The notes beneath the pieces were generated by a model that was not told where the DNA came from, ran no database searches, and worked only from the letters and a program-made list of their open reading frames with translations. From Ectocarpus siliculosus (lineage: Eukaryota; Sar; Phaeophyceae; Ectocarpales; Ectocarpaceae), in the NCBI GenBank assembly GCA_000310025.1, contig FN649750.1, positions 2,442,902 to 2,461,075 of the forward strand: DNA of 18,174 nucleotides, read 5' to 3'. The translations under genes and the position numbers were made by a program. Below, in pieces: positions 9,478 through 18,174 of this stretch (positions within the stretch are counted from its first letter, which is position 1; each line of letters begins with the position of its first letter).

Positions 9478-12400
9478 TTAGGCGGTCGGAAGCTTTGCCG
9501 TCGCCTCGGTAGGGGAGAGGGGCACCGGGAACCACAGCTCGTTCGTCCTCAGGAAGGGGAGAGTCCAGGGAGGGTCATACCTGACAGATCCGGGGGGGGA
9601 GGAAGGAGCACGTGAACATCGAGACGAGACAAAAGCTACTCAGGTTACGTTTTGGGTATGTTGTCGTTGTTGTCTTCACAAAAAAAAAAAAGTTCCGTTC
9701 TTCTGTCTGTACTAATCTAACACTTGACGCGGTCAACTCCCGTGGTCACGGGCTAACTTACCCAAGAAAGGTAAGGAGCATAAAAGCGAGAAAAAAAAAG
9801 TGCTCAGGGTAAATTTTCGGGCGTGTAAGGAGAGCACGTAAACAGGGAAGGGACACTAGCTGCTCGGGTTTTTTCTCGCGTGTAGGCTGTTTGCACCGGG
9901 TGGTGCGGTACCTGTTGAGAACAGCACGCTGTCACCGAAACGATTGGCGGGGCGGTGGCTGCAACAAACGCGACTCTGACAAAGACGTAACAACAAGCGA
10001 ATAAAAGATACGCCTCCTGAAGCATCAAGACCACGCACACGCCGACTTTTTACTTCGTGTCCGCAAAAACATACCAATCTTGTCCAGAGGGAGTCGCAAC
10101 GGGTGCCACTGCAGAAGCTTGGTGGCGCGGCTGCGGCTGGAAGCGCTGCTGCCTACTCTCGTTCTAACTGCAACTAGCTCATACCCCACGTGATCCAACT
10201 GCTTAGCCGCTCCGGTGCGGCCATTCTGATCACACCCATTGGCCAGCCGCCGAAAAGACTAGTCGGCGCACTCCGAGACAACCACTGCAGAACCTGGCAT
10301 CACACGCAAACCCTCAGCGCGTTTGTCGACTCGTCGGTCTCCGCCAACAATGACGACACCTCTCCTCGATCTGCCGACTGGCGCGACCGGTGCCACAAAA
10401 AATACAGGTGCACGAAAATGACGGGGTACCGCGCAAGACACACTCAGGCAGGTGCAGCTAACAACTACACGCGAAAAAAAAACAAGCACGCACACAAAAA
10501 CACCTGGCCACCAAAATCTTGGGGCCGGCGGAAAAAATAGGTTGACGCACAAAACAACACACGAAGACGCACCTCACCGATACGAGCGAAAAAAACAACA
10601 CTCTCACGGGGGTCCCAGATTGTGGCCTCTAGAAGCATTTTGGATTTTCAACCGTACTGAGACTGACGTCTTTTCATTGGTCAACCAGTCAGCGTGGTAG
10701 ACGCTAATAACGAAGACACACACGCTAAGGCTGACGTATGTTAAGTGGTCAGCCGGTCGGCTCGGTTGATGCTAGCCGCACGCACGCACTGACGCCCTTT
10801 CATTGGTCAGCCGGTTGGTGCGGTCGATGCGAATAAACACAAACACACACACACGTCCCTGGCCACCACAAACTTGGAGTCTAGGTTGATGCACGCAACA
10901 CACAATAAGTCGAACTACCGACAAGCGTCAAACCAAAAAACAAACCGGGCCACAAAGAAGTTGGAATAAGCGGAAAATATAGGCTGGCGCACCTTTCACA
11001 CGAAACCATCTGTGTAGTTCCAACCGCACTGAGACTGAATTATTTTCATTAGTCAGACGAATAGAGCGGTCGACGCAAACAAAAAAAAACACACACACAT
11101 ACAAACACACACACTAGAACACACCTGGCCGCCAAAAACTTGGGAGTCTAGGTTAACGCACACAACACCACGAAAGTCGCACCACCGGCAAGCGCCAAGC
11201 AAAAAAACACACCTGGCCACCAAAAACTTCGAGTCGGCGGAGACGTACTCAGAGAACGCGCCGCCCTCCGAGGCAACCTTCTCCACGGCGACTATCCGCT
11301 CCCGCTCGGCGATGGCATCGTGGCCGTCCCCCCTGCCCATGTTTCCCGAGAACTGATGCACGAGGTACACAGCTTCCGGCACTTCCCGGAGGGAAACGCG
11401 GCTGTCTGTGGGTGTCGGCAGGTCGCTGCCGGCGGGAGGGCGGGGGGGCGGGACGGAGGTCTTGTATGCCTTAGCTGTTAGACCACCTGTCCTCGAGAAG
11501 AAGGAGCATTGTTTCCTACAGGACCGATGGCCAATCGTGCCTTCCTCCCTTGCCAAAGGTGGGGGTAAAGTAGTTCAGTGCTGTGCCTTCGATTGAGCTA
11601 CCTAAACGTTGCCGCTTTTGTCAGCGTTCGGGTGGAGCGTTCCTGTTATCGAGCCTATGCGTCTCTCGCTCTCGTGTCTTGCAAAAGACACGTCGGCAAA
11701 AAATACGATGACTTATGGTGGCGGGGACCGTGAAGCTTGAGAAATAAAACGACCATGAAGCATGCATCCCTCCGATGTATTCCGTTGGACGGCCAAGGTG
11801 CGAAGATGCACGTCAAGCTCGAGAAACAAAAACACCATGAAGTATGCATGTCTGTGATAAATTCTGTTGGACGGCAAGGTGGGAAGATGCACCAAAACGT
11901 TCCCCAGGAGCCCCAAAAGCTGTGGAGAAATCGAGCGCGAAACTTAACGCCTCTGGTCGCGCAGCATTCAACCACGTATACCGCTACGTACAGCGTCGCG
12001 GCCAACGAGCGGGGACCACTACTGCATACGACAGGTTCTTCGGTGGTCGGGTTCGAACCTGATTCTCTTGAACTGCTTGGGCATGATGAACTGCATCGTG
12101 CTTGTGCCAGTCCCGGGCCCTACGACGACCGGCGCGGTCATGCTAATCTTCTTGCCTGAAAGAAGGTGCGAGCATGGGTGGGGGCGGGTGGGGGGCTTGC
12201 TCATGTTTTGTCCAAGGCCTTGGCGGTTGACCACGCGTCGTCCTCGAGAGGACGGAGCGTTGTTCCCTCACGACCGATTGCCAACCGTTCCTTCCTACTT
12301 TGCCACAGGTGGCCCAAAGAGTTTCACTATCCTATCCTACTGGCCGGGTGGGCGGGTGGGTGGGTGTGGGTAGTGAGTTCACCGTATCAAGCGAAGGGTT

Positions 12401-15009
12401 ACTTACGCCTCTGCGGGATACCGTAAACCGTAACCGTCGGGGGTGACGCTACATGTAACCGTCAATACATTATAGTACAAAGGAGCCGGAAATGTTGTCG
12501 CTCAAGATGTAACCATGCTAAGCCAACTTTCGTTTCATGGTGAATAACCTGACCCCCCCTTCTACTATCGCCTTCTGCCTCCACCTTCGCTCATGGTGAC
12601 GTCTGTCTCAGCCGAATCGCCAGAGGAGCCCCGATTCAGGGTCACGCAAAAAAACGCAAACCCTCTAGACATGAAAATGAATAATTAATGAACGCGATGC
12701 AAAATGCGACCAAAACGCTCCCGTCAAGCATCCGTGCAAATCGATACGCCATCATTGCCTAGAAAAAAAGAAAGGAAAAAACCACCACCACCACGCCGTC
12801 AAGACAGAAAACACTATTAATATTTGCATTGTACGGCACTCTCCGAAGCCCCCTGCTGAAAATTTGGGCGATTCCCAGTTCCCTCGGAAAAGACAAGTTT
12901 CCCCCGCAGAGAAGCGGCATACGTCAAGGCATGAGCACGCTCGGCTGCTGCAGATCATGGGTGGCGCGGAATTCGCGCCAACAGTAAGGGCGGAAAAAAC
13001 ATCGAGCGACTGCTGCGTGTTCCGTCTTACCGGAGTCGGGCGTGGGGTCCCCGGTAACGACCGGGGCTGTCATTGCGATGTTCTCCCCCGCGTCGCCCCC
13101 GGCGACCTTGTTCGCCGGGTTGCCGAAGACCCCGATATACTGTTTCAACGAAGGCGTGAGCGAGAAGGGGAAGGGGGGGAGGGGGGTTATCTTCAGTGCT
13201 GGCCGCCTGAGAGGTCAGTTGATCATCGACCACGCACACCTCTTCTTGTGCGTCAAGTTTGTCTCATTTTGGGGGGGGGGGGGGGGTTGTTTGCGACCGA
13301 TCATCGCGTTGCTCCGAGCTGCATCGTCACGCACTACTACAGAACCCCAGAAACAACAACAACAACGCAAAAAGAACTTTTTTAAGGGTGTGAAGAACAC
13401 CACCGTGCAATGACCCGTCCGTCCCTCGGTGACAGGTAAGGCAGGCACCCGACTTCTTGCGAGTCCACACGCAGACGTTCTCTAGTCTAAACAAGACGTA
13501 CAAATGGCGTGCGCGTTATGGCGTATGAGACAAGCATTCGGCGCCACTCTATGAGGCTGTTTCGAAGCACTACGCAAGAGCTGCAGATGTCGGGCTGGCA
13601 CTCGCTGCGGCTGATTGATGCGCCGACTTAATCCGAGCACACCAATGCAGTCTCGAGAGGCACATCGAGTATCTCCAACGGGTAGTGTTTCTGTGACTGT
13701 ATTATATATTCTTAAAAGAGAGGAACAGAGAAAGGGTAGGTCCATGAAACGAATAGCGGTACACTGCTGCTGTACACGTACAGACAGGCACGAACAACCG
13801 GCCACACATTCAAGTGCCCTTACAGCAGGGTCTCTTCATGGTTGCCGCAGGGATGCTTGTGATCGAGGCATCACGCCGAACGCCGAAACATTTCTCCTGC
13901 ACTCATGTCAGGTGTCCCACCACAATCAGCCAAGACTCAAAAACAAATGCCGCTTACTCGAGATGACCAATGGTGTGAGTTGTCCACAGGTCATTGAGCC
14001 AATAATGCCTTCGTCGAGATACCAGAGGGGGGTGTCGGCGTAAGCGGTAAACAAGCAGCACCGTCGGTTCAAAGGTTACAGCAAATCTGAGAGCTTCGCC
14101 AGCCATGATCGGCCCCAAGGAACTCTGCTGTTACTTCTCTGCAAGTCTGCTTTCGAAGTCTGTCTGACAAATCAAGCTCCAGACCGGCAATGTGCACCAT
14201 TGACATTCCTCGGAGCAGGAGACATCATTGTAAGTGGTGTCACCCCGTGTTCTTGTTATGGTATAAACTACAATTAATACTGCTGTTGTTGACGATTGCT
14301 CGGAGCAGGGAGCACCTCTGAGTGTTTCTTGACCGAGCGGGTCTTTTATATTATCCCCCCGTTCCCATCACGTCCACCGCCACCCCACTCGTCACGGAGA
14401 CTACTGAAGAGCGTAGAGACAGACGGCAACGCCGTCTTTCTCGCGATGAAAACGCTGGAAAGATCAATGTTCTAAAGGGCTTGCCCTGGTCACAGGGGTT
14501 GAAAAAGTTGCCAAGTTTACCCAGAGCATACATAGCTCCAATCGTCACGACGGCAACGACATATTCCAACACTGCCCGTGATATTGTTGTTTCGGCATTA
14601 TTCACCGCAACCGTTCACACGTTCACACCTTCTCTCTGCTGCTCTTTGGGTAGCTGCGAATTGCAGGCACATACTGTAGCTACAGCAGTGACGAGTAGTC
14701 TTGCAGGCGGGGGGAAGATACATGATCCACGTGGCTGAGCGCTGACAAATAGTCCGCACGTCGTCGCTATCATCAACACAAGGACAAAGAACGCTTGTTC
14801 TACTCCCTGTGCCTCTCCTTGTCCAATGCCGAGGCCCGTTCTCTGACCTTGGCCAGCGTCCTGAATCGGTCATCCTCGGAGCCCTCCCCGGAGTTCTCCA
14901 CCTCGGCAACGACATAGCCATCGTAGGCGCGAAGCTCGTAACTGGCTCCATGTCCGAGAACATCGTATTCGGGAACGGGCGTGCTCCCCTTTCCGACGAC
15001 TCCGCCCAT
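9478..15009 (-). CDS. SOUL/HEBP-family haem-binding protein, five exons
   Basis: The exons in transcription order are 15009-14848, 13139-13031, 12155-12059, 11425-11213 and 9580-9478. All introns are GT-AG and the split codons (G|GC Gly, AG|C Ser, AG|G Arg) keep one frame to a TAA, giving 227 aa. SOUL features appear in order: an N-terminal MGGVVGK...PEYDVLGHG.YELRAY block (residues 1-29), YIGVFGNP (55-62), IAMTAPVV (75-82) repeated as ISMTAPVV (94-101), TMQFIMP (110-116), a DLPTPTDSRVSLREVP block (124-139), FSG (148-150), and the family-typical C terminus FLVARYDPPWTLPFLRTNEL (190-209). Family members bind haem or porphyrins. The start has A at -3 and G at +4 and matches the usual MG.VFGK start of plant and algal homologues, so no transit peptide is predicted; upstream frame is open but has no further ATG-supported evidence. 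Introns (1708, 875, 633 and 1632 nt) hold the repeats listed separately. Residue-level haem ligands cannot be assigned. Confidence 0.93.
10501..11238. repeat. Composite two-module repeat array, SOUL intron 4 to exon 4
   Basis: Two modules alternate. Module P (plus strand: cctggccaccaaaa.cttgg, then ctaggttgacgcac.caac) begins near 10501, 10857, 10943 (diverged), 11119 and 11209. Module Q (actgagactgacgtctttt, cattggtcagccggt, cggtcgatgc) begins near 10649, 10730 (diverged), 10789 and 11020. The order is P-Q-Q-Q-P-P-Q-P-P. The last P unit covers the 3' end of SOUL exon 4 and its splice donor at 11213/11212. AC- and A-rich spacers separate units. Confidence 0.75.
11468..11562. repeat. Intron 3 segment related to intron 2 (copy 1)
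   Basis: This resembles 12216-12312 in the same orientation. Shared blocks include gcctt.gc.gtt.gacca, tcctcgag..gacggagc/aaggagc, gaccgat.gccaa.cgt, ccttcct and ttgcca.aggtgg. In gene orientation it lies shortly upstream of the exon 4 acceptor. Confidence 0.65.
11733..11896. repeat. 82-bp tandem duplication in SOUL intron 3
   Basis: Two head-to-tail units start at aagcttgagaaa (11733) and aagctcgagaaa (11815). They share accatgaag.atgcat, ttc.gttggacggc.aaggtg and gaagatgca. Only two units are seen, with several substitutions, so the duplication is not recent. Confidence 0.7.
12216..12312. repeat. Intron 2 segment related to intron 3 (copy 2)
   Basis: This is the homologue of 11468-11562. 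In gene orientation it lies about 60-155 nt upstream of the exon 3 acceptor. The flanking exons are not themselves duplicates of each other. Confidence 0.65.
13140..14847 (-). other. SOUL intron 1
   Basis: This 1708-nt intron has donor AAG|gtcaga and acceptor gaaacag|TAT. It includes a G16 run (13271-13286), a CAACAA-type patch (about 13352-13366) and two short ctcggagcagg(g)a repeats (about 14212 and 14299). No nested gene is supported; the open frame at 14322-14738 (+) has no recognisable domain. Confidence 0.7.
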
Positions 15010-15390
15010 GATGGAACGGAAGAAAGCTCTCTGCTGCGCGAGGGGCCTGTGGATGGATATGCTTCTGCTGTTGCAGAATCTAGTGGAGCTGTGGAGGTCC
15101 AGACGTGGTGCAGTGGAGTCCAGAGCTGCGGTGTGGCATGTGCGTGGTTGAGGCTCCGTCAAATACGCCCAGATACCCACGCTATGCGTGCTCAGCCGCG
15201 AAGCCCCCTCCTCTCGCCCCTCAAGCACCGACACCCAGCCAGAGCGGTTGACTTTCATCACGCAAAAGCACAAACCGGAGCCCGTCCACACGCCCTCCCT
15301 GCGGGAAAGTCTCTTGCATCACCTCAGTTACATCCAGAGGAAAAGGGGGGGGGAGTAAGACAGAAAGAGTGCCGGTGGTGGAGTAGAGAC
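15010..15390. promoter_or_regulatory. Divergent promoter interval
   Basis: This 381-bp interval separates the start codons of the SOUL gene (minus) and the small membrane-protein gene (plus), so both 5' UTRs and core promoters must lie here unless upstream exons exist. No TATA box or paired operator-like motif is obvious. The assignment rests on gene orientation only. Confidence 0.5.
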
Positions 15391-17549
15391 ATGTTCGAGC
15401 AAGAAGGGATGATCGCAAGATGCGCGGGCAGCACGACGCGTGTAGCATCAACAACAACCTCCTCACCCGCGAGCAGCCGGCGGCCGAGGGCCAGCCGCAG
15501 ACCCGGCAGGCTGGGGTTCTGGCTGGTGGCAGTTCTTGTGGGGACTAGCTGCGGCGGCGCCCGAGGGCAGCAGGAGGACTACGACTACGGCGGGTACGCC
15601 CAGCAGCAAGCGCCGATGCGAGCCGGGTGAGGAGAGCAAGGAGCTACAACAACCCTTGTTTGCATCATTCATTCATTCATGCGCTGTCCCGACCTGCTGC
15701 AAGCGTGTTGAACAAGATTTGAGGATGGCGGTACAGTTGGGCTTGTTGGTGAAGAGCACCCCCCGGGTAATAACGCGCCTGCCGAGGTGGTTGTTTTTTT
15801 TCGTGTGTACCTTGATGTGCTTTGGTCTTTGTTGCATGTTCCCTAGGGTTATCTGTCGGGTGTGTGCGTGCAAAGAGAGCGGCGGGGGGGAGAACCACAC
15901 ACTTTTTCGCTCTCTTTCTCATGTCTCCGGCAGCGGTTGATGGGCCACGTAACCGGTCCTGGATGCACGTTGAACTATTGTCACCTACGTTTTCGCGAGA
16001 GAGACAACGTGAGGTAACCAAACACATATCATATGCTGTGCACCCTTGTTTTAAACACCCACCCACAGGATCATGTGTGTGCGAAGTCCACAGCGAACGG
16101 ATCCTTCTCTTTATTCAAGTAATAGTATGGTATCTTGGTGAACAACGGTACCGGGCGGCCCGTTCTGTTGCGAACGACCAACGGCTACTGCCGAGATCGC
16201 TCGCCGACCTAACCAGCAGCACGCCCCGTGATAGATCGAGGATGCGCAAAAATTGTTTTGGCGTCCCAGCGAAGCACAAGTACTGCTGTGCGGTCAAGCT
16301 TGGTGCGGTAGGAGATCGCACACAAATAGCACCAAGTCTCGTTCCGGATTCGGTGCGCCCCGTCTTCGTCGTGTCAGTTACACGAATCAACGGGTGCCTA
16401 CCGCGCCTTGGTTCCCCGCCCGTGCTGATGGCTCTACCCCTCTAACAAACCCTGCAGCACCGAATCTCGCAGTACCATCCAACTACAGCAGTACATTGGA
16501 CGCGAAAAATATGCCGCACACAGCAGCCGGTAGTAACCCGCCGCACGAGCCTGGATGTACGGTAATCGGACAGCCGGTAAAAACAAGGAAGAATTTTGTA
16601 AATTTGATATTGGTCCCAGGCGATGATGTTTGTTGGTATGTTGCGTGGACCACACGAGAGCCCTCGAGCCGCGGGCAAGCAAGCACTCTCAAGCGTGGGC
16701 GTCACGTGTACTGCCGAGCGAGTGCTCTCAGTATGTATCAACATGGTGGTGTGACACAGACCCCGGATCCATCCGTGGAGGGTGTGAACCAGCGGGTTCC
16801 ACCCGTCCCGCTATGTTTGTTTCTTACTCGTTGAGTGTTGTGTCAGATCTCGATTGCGGTTGAGAGCGCAACCAGGCGCCCAGCTCGTTTCCAATACTAC
16901 ATTTTGGTTTTCACGGAGGGGAAGAGAACCTACCGCGGTCGCGTAAGAACCCCCCTCCCCTGGACCGAGGACAGTAAGCACAAGATGCCGAACACTCTTT
17001 AGCAGGATGCAGCGCACCCTCCATGCGACTCGCCGACCACCTCACGGCGCTTCGCGCTTGGTGATGTGAGATCCTGGTCCGGGTGAAAACCCGGCGTGCT
17101 CCGTCCCGGCTTGGTAGGGATGCGAGGTCAATGGTCTAACGACTGCGGCATGCACGACTATGAGTACACACACACACACACACGCAACGGGACCGGTTTC
17201 CAAAGCTCGATTATTCCGCGACTAAATACCAAAATTTTCCAAATTTAAGTATGCCGCATGTTTTTGAATTATTTCGGTTCGACGGTTCCAACGCCGCCAT
17301 TTTCCGCACCGTCACGGTTGCCGCTGCGGAGTAGTCGATACCCGAGACTGTGGCTTGGGAATACGCGAGAAACCGATGCAAAACATGAGTACGCCCCCCT
17401 ATTTTATCCTGCTTTTTTGGGCCGGCAGGGGCGGTGGAGAGGGCGGCGGCCTGATGAAGCCACTGGCGGCTGTGGCGACGAGCTTCGTGGCGATGAAGTT
17501 GCTCTTCTCCCACCACAGGAAGAGGAAGGGCATCAAGGCGCTGGAGCAG
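15391..17549 (+). CDS. Small signal-peptide/membrane protein, 3' end not found
   Basis: Exon 1 is 15391-15626 (donor GG|gtgagg) and exon 2 is 17429-17549 (acceptor gccggcag, donor CAG|gtatgg). Codon GG|G joins them in frame, giving 119 aa before a further, unseen exon. ATG 15409 is an alternative start. Residues 1-40 are Ser/Thr/Arg-rich. Residues 41-53 (LGFWLVAVLVGTS) form a signal-peptide core with a likely cleavage after ARG (about 59). QQEDYDYGGYAQQQ follows, then a Gly-rich linker, a second hydrophobic segment at about 87-105 and a strongly basic tail (HHRKRKGIKALEQ), probably leading into a coiled coil. This suggests an endomembrane protein with one membrane helix. I recall similarly built unnamed stramenopile proteins, but no function can be given. 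The 1802-nt intron could hide another small exon. Confidence 0.65.
15627..17428 (+). other. Intron 1 of the small membrane-protein gene
   Basis: This 1802-nt intron contains the second dispersed-repeat copy and an AC microsatellite. A 193-codon open frame (16253-16834, +) crosses it without a recognisable domain and is not called a gene. Confidence 0.55.
17075..17169 (+). repeat. Dispersed ~95-bp repeat, copy B
   Basis: This is a direct copy of 8723-8816. It holds a perfect hairpin CCGGGT-GAAA-ACCCGG (17079-17094), a GNRA-type tetraloop on a 6-bp stem that is damaged in copy A. The tRNA D-arm-like stretch follows, and the copy ends in an (AC)n microsatellite (to about 17183). Confidence 0.75.
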
Positions 17550-17850
17550 GTATGGAAATTACTTAAACTCTCGGTGGTTTCCTTCTCGTCCAATAGCGGT
17601 CGATGCACGGGGACGTGTGGTTGTGCTAAAAGTGTTGGACGGGTGACCAGACGTTAACACCCTAGCAGCCGATCCTTGTGAACTTTGTACGGGGACAGGG
17701 GACTCCGTGACTTCATCAGATCAAACATATACCCCCAGGCTTCGTGTATCATGCCGACAGCCGTGTACACCAAACAGGGTGGTTGCGGCTTGGACGCCAA
17801 GACTCTCGTCGGGAGACAAGATGCAATTGCCGTAAATGACGTATGATATC
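17550..17850 (+). other. Presumed intron 2 of the small membrane-protein gene
   Basis: This follows the gtatgg donor. No acceptor leading to a convincing third exon is seen before the sequence degrades. Confidence 0.4.
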
Positions 17851-18174
17851 ACCCCCCCCCCCCCCCCCCCGAAAAAGGATTTTTAAAACCCTATGGGTCT
17901 TCAGCAAAAAAATCTGGGGGGCCCAAGCTCTCCTCGGGAAAAAAAAAGCAAACCCCCTGGGTCCCGTATGAACCCCTCCCCCGAAGCGATTTTTAAAACT
18001 CGATTACTCTTCCGCCACCAAAAAAGGGAGTAGTGGGGCGTAAAATGGGGGTATTAAAAACCTCCCCCCCGGGGCTTTTCAAAAATTTGTCATGAATGCC
18101 CGGGAAGGATCCCCTTCCTCCGGGAACAATCCCCCTTTTAATTTCGGTCCCGGGGGGGGGATGTCTTTAATTTA
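17851..18174. other. Probable low-quality sequence end
   Basis: After a C19 run (17852-17870) the composition changes abruptly. Nearly every base is part of an expanded homopolymer (ggggggccc, aaaaaaaaa, cccccccgggg, tttttaaaa) and no long frame is open. This is how the tail of a poor sequencing read looks, not a biological feature. Confidence 0.7.

Noticed and set aside
10081-10165. Candidate extra SOUL exon on the minus strand (ends ATTG|gtatgt, reads LLQWHPLRLPLDKI)
   Set aside because: It loosely resembles the SOUL C terminus, but joining exon 4 directly to 9580-9478 gives the correct phase and the exact family ending ARYDPPWTLPFLRTNEL, so this piece is not needed.
10501-11238. Possible CRISPR array
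   Set aside because: Unit spacing and length are irregular, units are diverged, the DNA is eukaryotic, and one unit overlaps a coding exon.
12045-12062. B-box-like GGTTCGAACC, possible tRNA
   Set aside because: The palindromic TTCGAA falls at the SOUL exon 3 donor; no A box, anticodon arm or acceptor stem surrounds it on either strand.
15010-15291. N-terminal extension of the SOUL protein
   Set aside because: The frame is open, but the upstream limit is a GTG and homologues start at the MG.VFGK motif, which here is the ATG at 15009 with good context.
14809-15390. Long frame upstream of and continuous with the small membrane-protein exon (+)
   Set aside because: It is antisense to SOUL exon 1 and the promoter interval; the signal-peptide-like protein begins at 15391 or 15409.
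16253-16834. 193-codon open frame (+) within the intron of the membrane-protein gene
   Set aside because: No recognisable domain or hydrophobic pattern; the flanking exons join in phase without it.

Overview
The window is eukaryotic nuclear DNA, most likely from a brown alga close to Ectocarpus. The evidence is spliced genes with GT-AG introns, introns longer than their exons, abundant simple repeats and poly-purine/poly-pyrimidine tracts, no operons or Shine-Dalgarno spacing, and an ankyrin protein whose C-terminal end (a Trp-Trp-Arg-Arg block, then a Gly-Ala-Phe-Arg...Ile-Val-x-Phe-Leu end) looks like brown-algal ankyrin proteins I remember. No database search was possible, so the taxon is an inference.

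Layout. 1-5079 is gene-poor. It holds a (CCCAA)-type telomere-like tract, a Glu-like tRNA relic with intact A and B boxes, a partly duplicated old repeat (1532-2154), microsatellites and a 14-bp inverted repeat. 5080-7058 (+) is a two-exon ankyrin-repeat gene. 7059-9477 is the interval between two convergent genes and carries one copy of a ~95-bp dispersed repeat. 9478-15009 (-) is a complete five-exon gene for a SOUL/HEBP-family haem-binding protein of 227 aa; every splice phase closes. 15391 to at least 17549 (+) is a divergently transcribed gene for a small protein with a signal peptide and a second membrane segment; its 3' end was not found. The second dispersed-repeat copy lies in its first intron. 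From about 17851 the sequence looks like a low-quality read end.

How the genes relate. The ankyrin and SOUL genes converge. The SOUL gene and the small membrane-protein gene are head to head, with 381 bp between start codons, and may share a promoter region. Nothing shows that the three proteins work in one pathway. The most unusual structure is in SOUL intron 4. There, about 700 bp of two interleaved repeat modules includes several copies of the exon 4 3' end together with its splice donor, so the real donor is itself one unit of the array. Introns 2 and 3 also share a related segment upstream of their acceptors. I did not find a clearly new biological system.
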